Source of the DNA: Haloarcula mannanilytica
GTDB taxonomy: Archaea; Halobacteriota; Halobacteria; Halobacteriales; Haloarculaceae
DNA length: 64,000 nt
Reading direction: 5' to 3'
NCBI RefSeq assembly: GCF_005406125.1
Contig: NZ_BIXZ01000010.1
Location: 42,270 to 106,269, forward strand
This document shows positions 24,203 through 33,599 of the stretch, piece by piece. The notes under the pieces were generated by a model that did no database searches, was not told the origin of the DNA, and saw nothing but the letters and a program-made list of their open reading frames with translations. The position numbers and the translations under genes are program-made. Each line of letters opens with the position of its first letter. The stretch's first letter is position 1.

Positions 24203-25438
24203 TCACCTGTTCCAGTTAACGCCGCTGGTATCATTTTGCTGGGAGTCTGTGACTGCCAGTGTGATTCTTCCTTTACCTGGGATCCTGGGAGGCTCTTTAC
24301 TGAGAGCGATCTTGCCGTCTTGCTCGAGTCCACTTACGTAACGACGGGCTGATTCGGTTGCACAAGCGAATTTGTCGGTGTTCCGGGTTACATACTGACT
24401 GAGTTCAGACTGAAGGTAATCCCAGACCTCTCTCCCATCTGAAAAACCCCAACGGTCGGATAATTGTCCGTTTGATGTGGGTTGTTGCTCTACAATATCG
24501 ATTACTCGACGGTCAAAGGTATCTATACTTCTGTCCTGAATCGTGATTTCGAACGGTCGCCAAGCGGTTGATCCGCCTGGCCAAAGATTCCCGTACAGGC
24601 ACCGATAGAGAACCTGTCCTCCCTGCGTAACTAACTCCCGTAGCTGACTGTCGTTCTCAATTGATGCATATTCGCTGACATCCATCAAAAATAGACTGAA
24701 CGACTGAAATGCACCTAGTGAGGGATTGCGCCGGCAACGAGATTTGTGGAAGCTAATGCTCTTTTTAACGCTCTGGACTGTATGCTGTTTCCGGCGGTAA
24801 CTGTCCTCAGTGCTCTGGAATCGCTCTATAACGCGTTCTGCGTCCGACAAATCGCTAATAATCGGCAAAGGTCCGAGGGTTGATTTTGCGAATCCGACTT
24901 GATCATCGAGATCCATCTTTATCTCGTCTTCTGGGATTCCCCAGTAATCGATTGCTTGATCTACGTATTTATTCCGAGAAGTAGAGTTGCGCTTCGTTGT
25001 GATTTCAGGACGGGAAATCGGACATCGATCGTTAGCGTCTAACAAGTATCCACTTAGAGTTGGGTCGATACACCGTGCCGAAAATGGTATTGCTTCTACA
25101 GTATAGACATATTCTGCACCCTCGGTATCCACGACCCTTAGTACACCGAAGTGGTCCGTAAGAAGGTCCATTGGCTCATATTTCATCCAATTGAACAAAT
25201 CATCTAGCTCTTCCTTGTCGATGGGGAAGTCTGGAGCGAGTTCATTTGCGGTGTATCGGGCACCCTTGAGGCGATCGACAACGAGATCGGTGACTGGTTC
25301 CTCAAAAACGTGAATTCCGCCACGTCTGTTTGAAGGTACTGTTTCTGCAATCTTGCCGTCGGTCACGACGTGGCCCGCGTCCACAAGCTCTTGCCTTTCT
25401 ACCTCGGGCTTGTCATAGAATTCGTCTGTCGGAATCAT
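24203..25438 (-). CDS. wHTH protein of the restriction operon, paralogue of 37796-38950
   Basis: The 411-residue protein shares several blocks with the protein at the other end of the operon: GVLRVVDTEGAEYVYTVEAI then PF.AR.IDPTL (versus GVIRGVDSDG.SLYYTLQTI, PFFARVVDPTL), and LGPLPIISD...ERVIERF (versus LLPLPYIED...ERVSRRF). An N-terminal wHTH-like segment (YTANELAPDFPIDKEELDDL) and a C-terminal one (NGQLSDRWGFSDGREVWDYL) can be seen. No enzyme motif. Last gene of the minus-strand operon, 72 bases after the nuclease gene. Probably a DNA-binding or regulatory component; unknown family. Confidence 0.65.
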   Translation of the reverse strand: MIPTDEFYDKPEVERQELVDAGHVVTDGKIAETVPSNRRGGIHVFEEPVTDLVVDRLKGARYTANELAPDFPIDKEELDDLFNWMKYEPMDLLTDHFGVLRVVDTEGAEYVYTVEAIPFSARCIDPTLSGYLLDANDRCPISRPEITTKRNSTSRNKYVDQAIDYWGIPEDEIKMDLDDQVGFAKSTLGPLPIISDLSDAERVIERFQSTEDSYRRKQHTVQSVKKSISFHKSRCRRNPSLGAFQSFSLFLMDVSEYASIENDSQLRELVTQGGQVLYRCLYGNLWPGGSTAWRPFEITIQDRSIDTFDRRVIDIVEQQPTSNGQLSDRWGFSDGREVWDYLQSELSQYVTRNTDKFACATESARRYVSGLEQDGKIALSKEPPRIPGKGRITLAVTDSQQNDTSGVNWNR

Positions 25439-25510
25439 AGCTTTCGGGTGTATCGGTTGGTTATTCTCTGATCCAGTTCGTACATTATTGGTATTCGTGC
25501 CGGTAAGCGC

Positions 25511-28500
25511 TCAGGTAGATTCAATCAACCGGCTGATGAGTGAGTTCCGTTCCAAAGTTTCTCGATCGCCAACTAATGTAACGTCTTGTGCACAGTTGAA
25601 GCAGGTGTAGAGTTGCTCAATATCACTCACGGGCGGAGTGACCACTCGTTCTTCGCCTGTAACGGCGATACTGACTACAGCTGAGTCTACATGAGCTCCA
25701 GATAGCTGATCGGGGAGACGAACCGCTATGTCTTTCCCAATTTCTTCTAACTCTTCTTGAATGGCATTTGCATGGGCGACAAAGGGAGTAACAACCAAAT
25801 CTGGAGAGACGTTTGTACAAACTTCAGCTACCTTTTCAGCTTCGGCTTTATTCTGTGTCAGGCGCTGATGAAGGTATGGTGTCGCATGTACGGGGATACT
25901 GACCTTCAGACGATGATGATCGCTATCAATAGGATTACTGGTCCGGACTTTGAATCTGATGTCCTGGATTGTGTATGTCTCGCCGAACGTTAGTGCGCTC
26001 GCGTCAAGGGTTCTAAGTTGTTGTAGAGACTGAGAGATATGGACTGCATCAACTTGTTCGACTGGTTCCAGCCGGATGAAGCGGGTTTCGTCTTCTTCAG
26101 TGGATGTTGGTACTTGATACTCTAGTGAGGTTTCACCGATGGCCGTTGCTATTGCTCCATCCGTATCTCTAAATTCGAAACTTCCGTCAATAGTCTCAGC
26201 GTCAAGTTCCAGCCCCGAAAATGCAGATTGCATTGTACGAGTGAGTTCTGCTTTCACCTGAATGCTCTGACTGTCGTCGCTCTCAACATTCGCGAACCGC
26301 CGGTATAGACGGTTAAAATACGCCTCGTCAAGACGGGCCTCTCTAGCCTCCCCACTGACAATCTCAGGACCAGACCGTCGAGTGTCACCAATTGCCGCTA
26401 CTCGATCGCCGAGAATCTGGAGGAAATGGAACTGGGGTTCTGCAAGACTTTCCGCACCCACAATTACGATTGTGTCGAAGAATTTGTCAGTATGGGGCCG
26501 AACCGACTCATCACCATCTCGCATAGCGTGGAATACCTGTTCACTAAGCGCATAGCGTGCCGATGAAACCACGACAGATGCGTCGCGAAGCCCCTCATAA
26601 ATCTCGTGCCCATCAGACGTTCCAGTAAGACCCGTCGTCGCTCCACCAGCGAATCCGTCCATTCTAGTCGCCCCTTCGACTGATGAAAGTCGCTCTTCGA
26701 CCGAGTCGGTTATTTCAGGCCGCGTACAGAGAATTAACGCGCGTTGTTCATCGTCAGGTATCTCTTCGCCACCAGCGGGGCTTGGATACTGCTGCGTGGC
26801 AAGTTTTGTAACAATATCAGTAACGAGCGTAGTCCGCTCGCGACGGACTGGAACATCCAGATATAATTCCTTTGCGTCGGTGTACTCGGAAAGAGAATTT
26901 AGGTCCGAAGGGTCAAGACTGTCCTCGTTATCGCCGGCCTTTCCTGTCGTTTCAAGGAGGGGTGATACTTCTCCTCGCTGAGCGTAGTCCAGTTGTGACA
27001 ACAGCTCACGTGGTAGAGAATCAGCGGCGACGGTACGGACGGCTTCATACGTCTCCGTAGGATCAAGGAAGGCTGAATTGGGCGTTGATTTCAGCTGGAA
27101 GACATACTTGTTCTCAACCCGGCCATAGTATGTGGCTTCTTGATAGTATTCTGTGCCGGTCTGCATGAGACGCACGCCCGAACCTGGGGTAAAGGACGGA
27201 ACTAGCCCCGCATCTGACGTGAAGACCATCCTTCGTTGCCCCTCTAAGGCGTTAAGCTTGAGATCAGGGATTCGTAACCCTGCCTCTGACAGTGTTTCTG
27301 GAGCTAATTGCTCAAGTTCGTAGCCTAATCGTTTCCGATGGTCTCGCTCAGTGTTCAGTCCCTGACGAAGCCCCGTGTAATGGTCGGTGACAGCGGGATC
27401 TCGGAATTCGAGTCGTTGGTCACAATCGTCGAAAAGCGGACACTGGGATATGATGTTCCCTTCATCGTCTGATTCAAAGCACGGCCAACGGCGCTCAGAC
27501 TGACAGTAGTATTGACAAGGTGATGGAAGAATCTCATTTTCCTCTTGGTCGGTTGTCGGTGACTTGAACGTACAGCCAGTACAATCCCGACCGTAAGTCG
27601 TCGGCACACCGAATCCATCGCGAAGAACAGATGCCTCATTCCGGAGAGAAAGAATGTCTTCTACATCGCGGCGCCGTAATTCGACTTCTTCCAACACGAC
27701 GCTCGATTCGTTCGCAAGGTTCGGATACACGAGATAGCCGCTGACCCCTTTGTCAATTCGATCATGAAGACGCTCTCCCGTCTCAAGAGTTTCGACGAGG
27801 AATGCTAGGAGATAGACCCGGAGCTGAAATCGGTGATGATTCCGTGTTTTATCGGTCAGCTTGTAGTTGGTTTTGAGATCATAGGGGGTCCCATCGATGA
27901 TTAGGTCAACGCGGCCATTAAAGCCGACAGAGGCAGATAGGCCTACTTCTGCACTAACGTTAGTCGCTGAAGCGATTCGATTTGTAAACTCGTCGTCTGT
28001 CAGAAGACGAGTAGCAGCATCTAACGCGTTCTCCCGAATTCGGTTGGGGCTCACCCATGCCAACCGACACAGAGCCATCTCGATAGAATACTCTGACTCA
28101 ATTAGCTCTTCAAGAGACGCCTCAACTTGAGCTTCCGACCATCCACCTTTGAATTGACCTTTGCCCCCTTCTTCGATGGCGTGTTCTACTAATGTGTGGA
28201 CAATTCTACCTTTGATTGCTCCGGGAGAAAGATCGTACCTACCGGGTGAATATACGTTCTTCTCGTAGAGAAGGTCGTAAATACGGGGGCACTCGCTAGC
28301 GGAGCGCATCTCACTTTTGCCGATTGCGGTATCCGGGTCTCGGATTATGATTCCGGTGACGTTGAAATACCACTTGCCGTTGTGTGTGTTAGGGATCCCC
28401 CTGACGACGACCGACTCGTCTTGCTGTAAAGGCACCTCGTCGATTATTTCACGAAGATACGATGCGGTTCGCCCGAACGAGTCCGTCCAAGCAGGATCCT

Positions 28501-28684
28501 CATGCCAGATCGAGAGGAAGGCATCACCTTCGAACTGACCAGACACCCGAACTGGATACAGTGTCTTGTCTCCGCCTTGTTGCCCTCTTCTTGGGTCACC
28601 AACGACTGTACATCGGATAGTGACTTCCTGGCCATAGTGCGTCTCGTCGTCAACGATGTCCTGAATCGGATAGATCATCTTCAT
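25511..28684 (-). CDS. PD-(D/E)XK nuclease fused to degenerate Dna2-like helicase
   Basis: The 1057-residue protein begins with an OB-fold-like region (1-120, ending VTGIIIRDPDTAIG). A Cas4/Dna2-type nuclease follows: SECPRIYDLLYEKN, GAIKGRIVHTLVEHA, then GRVDLIIDGTPYDLKTNYK (about 259-277) giving the D...D-x-K active site, and cysteines DCTGC (about 368) and CQYYC...C..C that may hold an iron-sulphur cluster. The C-terminal half resembles an SF1 helicase (VIVGAESLAEPQFHF near 745, AAIGDTRRSGPE, a final VTLVGDRETL), but no Walker A GKT is visible. So it is probably a nuclease with a structural helicase fold. It overlaps the DUF1998 gene by four bases and is the likely effector. Confidence 0.75.
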   Translation of the reverse strand: MKMIYPIQDIVDDETHYGQEVTIRCTVVGDPRRGQQGGDKTLYPVRVSGQFEGDAFLSIWHEDPAWTDSFGRTASYLREIIDEVPLQQDESVVVRGIPNTHNGKWYFNVTGIIIRDPDTAIGKSEMRSASECPRIYDLLYEKNVYSPGRYDLSPGAIKGRIVHTLVEHAIEEGGKGQFKGGWSEAQVEASLEELIESEYSIEMALCRLAWVSPNRIRENALDAATRLLTDDEFTNRIASATNVSAEVGLSASVGFNGRVDLIIDGTPYDLKTNYKLTDKTRNHHRFQLRVYLLAFLVETLETGERLHDRIDKGVSGYLVYPNLANESSVVLEEVELRRRDVEDILSLRNEASVLRDGFGVPTTYGRDCTGCTFKSPTTDQEENEILPSPCQYYCQSERRWPCFESDDEGNIISQCPLFDDCDQRLEFRDPAVTDHYTGLRQGLNTERDHRKRLGYELEQLAPETLSEAGLRIPDLKLNALEGQRRMVFTSDAGLVPSFTPGSGVRLMQTGTEYYQEATYYGRVENKYVFQLKSTPNSAFLDPTETYEAVRTVAADSLPRELLSQLDYAQRGEVSPLLETTGKAGDNEDSLDPSDLNSLSEYTDAKELYLDVPVRRERTTLVTDIVTKLATQQYPSPAGGEEIPDDEQRALILCTRPEITDSVEERLSSVEGATRMDGFAGGATTGLTGTSDGHEIYEGLRDASVVVSSARYALSEQVFHAMRDGDESVRPHTDKFFDTIVIVGAESLAEPQFHFLQILGDRVAAIGDTRRSGPEIVSGEAREARLDEAYFNRLYRRFANVESDDSQSIQVKAELTRTMQSAFSGLELDAETIDGSFEFRDTDGAIATAIGETSLEYQVPTSTEEDETRFIRLEPVEQVDAVHISQSLQQLRTLDASALTFGETYTIQDIRFKVRTSNPIDSDHHRLKVSIPVHATPYLHQRLTQNKAEAEKVAEVCTNVSPDLVVTPFVAHANAIQEELEEIGKDIAVRLPDQLSGAHVDSAVVSIAVTGEERVVTPPVSDIEQLYTCFNCAQDVTLVGDRETLERNSLISRLIEST

Positions 28685-30813
28685 TTGCCTCCATCAAGTA
28701 CCGCTAGTGCGCGTGCGAGGAGACGGCGGTCGAGCATCTGTTCTTGATACCGATACTGGTGTGTGCAGGAATCCCGTTTTAGACAGTCCGGGCATGCATG
28801 AATACACTGCTTGGTTACCTCTTCTATCCGTTCAGCCAACTCACTGAGATCGCGGCGCTGGGAACGTCTATTCGCAAACCGACGATACGTTTCTCTGACC
28901 CGGGTGTCGAAGAACGTTCGGTCCTCCAAAGCAAATACTAAGTCTACCGGCCGTGGTGTGCGGTTTAGTTGTTCCTTTGTTGTCGTATATGTCTCAGCAA
29001 CAACGCTATAGAAGCGGGCCATTTCCCGAGTTTCGGCAATTCGGTTAAGGCGTCGGTGAAGTAGCGGTTTGACGTCATCGTACCGAGCGTACGAGAAGTC
29101 GACTCCAAGGTCCTGAAACACATCATTGAACTCGGGTACGTCGCGCCCAGATGCAATCTCGTTCGTTTGGGCGAGGTCAAACACGTACTCTCCAGAGTAT
29201 TCCTTCAGCAAGGAAACCAACGTCTCTTCTGTAGCACCAATATGGCAGCTCGACTGTTCAGCAAGCCCGCTTAGCAGTTCAGTATCGGATAGCTCGCGTA
29301 AGTCATCGAAGACTTCACGGCTCACACCAGCACCGCCTTGAATTGAATCATAGATACCGATCTCAACGGTTTCGCCGCTCGTCTCTACGAAGTTCACGTC
29401 ATACCAAGCTTCGAAGTCACCACCTCCGGCACTGTATTCTGCCGCCCACGAAGCAAGTCCATGTTTGAGTGAATGGATAAAGACATGCTCAGCAAATTGC
29501 CTCACTGACTCGCCGTCAGCACACTCCTCAATGATGGATTCCAACGAATCTCCATATTCATCCAGAAGCGTCTCATAAGTCGAGATTTCCCCGTCATCGT
29601 AATCAAGCAACCCTAACCGCCGGTCCTTAGACGGTAAGAGGCTCGGAAGACGTGCTTCAATGTCGTTAACACTGGCCTCAAATAGCGAGTCTGGCCCGTC
29701 AGACCCCATCGAAAAGAGGTAGTCAACCGCAATTAGGGCACGATAGAACGGGGTAACGCTAAATGCGTGCTCGAGAGCCTCCTCTTGGAAGAACAGGCGA
29801 TCCCATAATCGACGGTATAAGAGCGAAAATTGGAGGTCTCGGAAAAGTGGCGTTTCTTTCTGGAAGACTTTGTCAAGTAACTCAGTGACTATCGACCGGT
29901 CTATATCAAACATCAGAACCTGGCTTTCCTCACGGCTACCGACGAATGCAGTGGCGTCATCTTCCTCGTGACGATAGCGAATTACCTCAGAGAATGTCCT
30001 CTCTTCGCCGTATAACGTCAACAGGGTGGCATAGTACGATTTAAGAAATGTCGCGTCGCTGTTGAACTCTCCCTGCTCAATAAGGCCACCGGTCATCGTC
30101 GACAAATCCAGTGACTCTGGACTGTCACCTCGTCCAAGGGGGTGCTTAAACCAGAGGAACTGCGAGGTCGGATCACTTTTCAGCGTCGTGAGCTCCTCTT
30201 CCGGGACGTCCTCTGGTTTCTGGTTCCTTACAACCCCGTTCGCAGAATCCCAATAGTAGTGCGTATGCTCTCCGTTCTCACCCACGCTCGGATTCCAGAC
30301 GATGAACTGTTGGGGAATATAGACGCTTACCTCATCTACAGGGTGCTCAAACGGTGTGTACCGCTCTTCTTCACTCTGTGGTAGAATCTCGGACAGTTGG
30401 CTGGATGTTCGAATGCGCAGCCCGTCGTTAATATCTGCAAATCCTCTTCTCGATGAAGGCCCGAAATCGCCAGTCCATAGGTCGAATTCCCATCGACGTT
30501 TGTAGCCGCCGGGCAGAAAGCTCCCCAACATAAGATCGAGCGGCTCATTCGCCAAAAAGCCGCCATTCGCGTTGACAACACTGATGTTACCGCCGACCTG
30601 CTCAGAGATGAACGTACCAGGAACGCTAAATGGCCTTGTTGCCTCTGGATCAAGTTCGAAGAGGTCTGGTATATGGCAATATGGACGGAAACGATTACGC
30701 TGGACCTTATCGAGTAGGTCAGATTGGTATTGAATCAGGCCATTAAGTCGTGCCAGCAATCGCTCTTCTTGCGTTAGGTCATCTGCTTCCGAGAGAGGAG
30801 TTTGATCGCTCAT
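28681..30813 (-). CDS. DUF1998 (DrmB/MrfA-type) zinc-binding protein
   Basis: The 710-residue protein ends with HACPDCLKRDSCTHQYRYQE (about 673-692), the cysteine cluster of DUF1998/MrfA zinc-binding domains. An internal LKHGLASWAAEYSAGGGDFE block and IGIYDSIQGGAGVSRE (compare the D-x-x-x-G-G-x-G motif of DUF1998 proteins) support this. In DISARM the equivalent gene, drmB, always accompanies the drmA helicase; here the DEVH helicase gene lies directly upstream with a four-base overlap. Expected to work as a complex with that helicase on DNA. Confidence 0.7.
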   Translation of the reverse strand: MSDQTPLSEADDLTQEERLLARLNGLIQYQSDLLDKVQRNRFRPYCHIPDLFELDPEATRPFSVPGTFISEQVGGNISVVNANGGFLANEPLDLMLGSFLPGGYKRRWEFDLWTGDFGPSSRRGFADINDGLRIRTSSQLSEILPQSEEERYTPFEHPVDEVSVYIPQQFIVWNPSVGENGEHTHYYWDSANGVVRNQKPEDVPEEELTTLKSDPTSQFLWFKHPLGRGDSPESLDLSTMTGGLIEQGEFNSDATFLKSYYATLLTLYGEERTFSEVIRYRHEEDDATAFVGSREESQVLMFDIDRSIVTELLDKVFQKETPLFRDLQFSLLYRRLWDRLFFQEEALEHAFSVTPFYRALIAVDYLFSMGSDGPDSLFEASVNDIEARLPSLLPSKDRRLGLLDYDDGEISTYETLLDEYGDSLESIIEECADGESVRQFAEHVFIHSLKHGLASWAAEYSAGGGDFEAWYDVNFVETSGETVEIGIYDSIQGGAGVSREVFDDLRELSDTELLSGLAEQSSCHIGATEETLVSLLKEYSGEYVFDLAQTNEIASGRDVPEFNDVFQDLGVDFSYARYDDVKPLLHRRLNRIAETREMARFYSVVAETYTTTKEQLNRTPRPVDLVFALEDRTFFDTRVRETYRRFANRRSQRRDLSELAERIEEVTKQCIHACPDCLKRDSCTHQYRYQEQMLDRRLLARALAVLDGGK

Positions 30814-33599
30814 TTGTTGGAAGTGTTCTCCAAGTCGAGATTCCCCGCCGCAATCTCCTGGAAAAGCCGGCGCTTGAACTTCAGATCATCAAGGCTCTCC
30901 TCGAGATCGGCCTGACGAGTCCCTCTAGGGAAGCGTGCTGCCTCCCAGAATTCTTGGATGTCCCCTCCACCTACACTTGCAGGTGTTAACGGGGCCTGTG
31001 TTAGATTGATGTAGTCTCCAATTTCATCAATCACGGCAGTAATCTGCTCCTCGGGCACCATCGGGAACGCCTTGCGGAGCCAGTTAGCGATCTCATCCTG
31101 CTCATGTGTGAATTTCTCGTCTAACTCCTCAATGTCTAATCTTCGGTATATCTCGTCCGCGGTTTCGTTGTCAGTGACGTTCAAGTAATCGAAGATGGCA
31201 GAGACGAGGTGCTCTGTTCGAACAAACCTGTTCTCTTCATCCAGATTGATTTCGAGGTACCTCTCATCTGGGTCAGAGAGCAGGTTTTCATGGTGGAAGT
31301 AGAATGCGTCTTCAGGACGTGACCCGAGAACGACTACTGAGATTGGTTGATCATCAGGATCACGACCTCCTCTCCCTTTCCGTTGTACGAATCCGGGGAT
31401 GTTCATTGGTGCTCGGTACTGGAAGGTTCCAATTATGCCGGGATGATCGAACCCAACTTCCAGTGCGCTAGTAGTGACCATAAGGTCCCAATTGTCGTCT
31501 TCAACGCGGGTCCCATCCGGAGTCTCGGTTCGGCCACTTTTGTGCAGGTAGACATCCATCGGCTCAAGGTCAAGCTCGTCGGTCATCGTCCACCAGCACT
31601 CACCTGCCTCATAGACTGGGCATGGATTCAGGTTCTTGTTCGGAGGAAGTGGTTCACAGACCGCCCGTTCATGGGATGCTGCATTCGATCTGAACTGGTG
31701 CTTGGGGCAGTCTGGATTCGTCCCTGGTTCATCTTCGTCTCGCAGGAAAGCATCAGGAGTACGGAGAGTAAATAACTCCTGACCCTCGACACCTCGTCCA
31801 GACTCTGCGTCTTGGATATAATCACCTAGTCTTTTGACGGAATCGATCGAGTCAACGAACCCCAGAATTTTGTTCTTCAGTTGACCCTCGTCAGACTCCT
31901 GTTTGAGGATCGTATGGTACATCGTGAAGGCGACCTGAATCATGGACGAGAGATTCGTTACGTTCGTCTCTTCGAAGTCCTCTGGCCCCCATTCACGCCG
32001 AGGTTTGTACTTTGCTTCACCCTGTGGAACCTGGACCTCTCGGGGGTCTGTAGCCTTTATAAATACGAGATATTCCCACCCGATTTCTTCAATCTCACTC
32101 TCTTTTCTAAATTCCTTACTCGTCTCCTTCCATGGGATGTCTTCGTTCTTCCCTCGGGGAGTGATCTCTCTAGCACTGGGTGCCCCAAATATTGCCTCCG
32201 TGAACTGTTCAGCGTTTGATATTGTTGCACTGGAGGCAACCAAGTTGGGTTGTTGGTCAGGATCGACTTCACGCATCGCAGCTTGGAACCGCCGCATTAC
32301 GTTTGCGACATGCATTCCGTACTGGTTCGTATAGACGTGAACCTCGTCGAGGACAACGAACTTTGGAGGTGACGCGTGTTTCCAGAACTGATCGTAGCCC
32401 CGGTGATCCATCAACCGTCGATGAAGAGTATCGGGAGTGACTACGATGATGTCGGCTGTGGCTCCCTTATCTGATCGGGCAAAGTCAGCCTTATGCGCGG
32501 GATCCTTGTCACAGACCATTTCATCGGTCGGCATTCCCCCATCACAGCCGTCAACGGGGCAGCTGATCTCGGATTGGCTTGCACTACCGTGTTGGAGAGC
32601 AACTGTTATCGGGAGCGAATGATAGGGCAGTTCGTCGTCAGCAGCGATAATCTGTTCAATCTCGTATAGATACTCGACGATGCGCTCAAATTGGTTATCA
32701 CACAGATCTTTTCGGGGGTATGCAAGAACAGCGTCAACACCGCCTACCCGAATGTTGTCATGGTTCGCCGTCAGGCTGTATGCGAGTATCGGGAACAAGA
32801 AGGCCTCTGTCTTACCACCGCCGGTGCTCGCGGTAATAACGTGGGCCCGTTCTTCGTTTCGTTCGGTAACTGCCCGGCGATAGAGTTCATCGAGGGATCT
32901 CCCCTGGAATGAAGCTAACCCGGTCATACCCCGGCGCTTACAAAGCCTGTATATCAGGGTGAGCGCATCATTCGTGGCCTCTCGCCAGTCTGTACGCCCG
33001 ACAGACCCAAACTCAGAAGCAGGTTCGCCGGTGCTTGCGCGCTGTAAAATCTCTCTAATTTTGTCCCCCAAGTCAATTCCTTGGTCGCCCCATTTAGGCT
33101 TCTCACGGGACTGTATGTCCATCTTGACCATCTTCGTGAGACTGGGAGCATGCTCGAATCCACTTTGGTCAGCGAACCGCTGGCGAAGTAGTGCGAAGTA
33201 CCTAGTGACTTCTGCTACACGACTCCGAACGCGTTGTTTGTCGTAGACATAGAGTAGGACATCCCTTTCGACAAGCTTGTCGATGACGTGTTGGAAGAGT
33301 AGCTGGCTGGCCGTTTTGGTAGTTAGCTGAGCAGGGAATACGTAGGTAATATCGATATTTTCGCCAGTCTCCGGTTCATTCTCACCGAGTACGAAGGTTC
33401 GGTGAAACCGATCGAACAGGTCGGACAGTGCTACCGTAGAATCGTAGTTACCGGCGTTGATCTGCTGCTTACAAGCATTATCAACCCATCTAAGGACATG
33501 CTGTTGGAGGTCATCATGGTCTTCCCCGTCAACTAGAACCTCCCACATCTCCTTGACAGCATCAAGGTGCTCATGCTGTCCCATCGCTGCATTACTCAT
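30810..33599 (-). CDS. DEVH-box SF2 helicase, DrmA-like
   Basis: The 929-residue protein has Walker A ITASTGGGKTEAFLFPILAY (near residue 260), VDAVLAYPRKDLCDNQ (motif Ia), box II VVLDEVHVYTNQYG (near 425), motif III SSATISNAEQF, and C-terminal motifs TTSALEVGFDHPG and FVQRKGRGGRDPDD with the arginine finger. A cysteine-rich insert (CPKHQF ... CEPLPPN ... CPVYEAGECWW, about 630-680) may bind zinc. The N-terminal 250 residues are unassigned. Family resemblance is to DrmA, DpdJ and other defence helicases that pair with DUF1998 proteins. Overlaps its neighbours at both ends. Confidence 0.75.
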   Translation of the reverse strand: MSNAAMGQHEHLDAVKEMWEVLVDGEDHDDLQQHVLRWVDNACKQQINAGNYDSTVALSDLFDRFHRTFVLGENEPETGENIDITYVFPAQLTTKTASQLLFQHVIDKLVERDVLLYVYDKQRVRSRVAEVTRYFALLRQRFADQSGFEHAPSLTKMVKMDIQSREKPKWGDQGIDLGDKIREILQRASTGEPASEFGSVGRTDWREATNDALTLIYRLCKRRGMTGLASFQGRSLDELYRRAVTERNEERAHVITASTGGGKTEAFLFPILAYSLTANHDNIRVGGVDAVLAYPRKDLCDNQFERIVEYLYEIEQIIAADDELPYHSLPITVALQHGSASQSEISCPVDGCDGGMPTDEMVCDKDPAHKADFARSDKGATADIIVVTPDTLHRRLMDHRGYDQFWKHASPPKFVVLDEVHVYTNQYGMHVANVMRRFQAAMREVDPDQQPNLVASSATISNAEQFTEAIFGAPSAREITPRGKNEDIPWKETSKEFRKESEIEEIGWEYLVFIKATDPREVQVPQGEAKYKPRREWGPEDFEETNVTNLSSMIQVAFTMYHTILKQESDEGQLKNKILGFVDSIDSVKRLGDYIQDAESGRGVEGQELFTLRTPDAFLRDEDEPGTNPDCPKHQFRSNAASHERAVCEPLPPNKNLNPCPVYEAGECWWTMTDELDLEPMDVYLHKSGRTETPDGTRVEDDNWDLMVTTSALEVGFDHPGIIGTFQYRAPMNIPGFVQRKGRGGRDPDDQPISVVVLGSRPEDAFYFHHENLLSDPDERYLEINLDEENRFVRTEHLVSAIFDYLNVTDNETADEIYRRLDIEELDEKFTHEQDEIANWLRKAFPMVPEEQITAVIDEIGDYINLTQAPLTPASVGGGDIQEFWEAARFPRGTRQADLEESLDDLKFKRRLFQEIAAGNLDLENTSNK

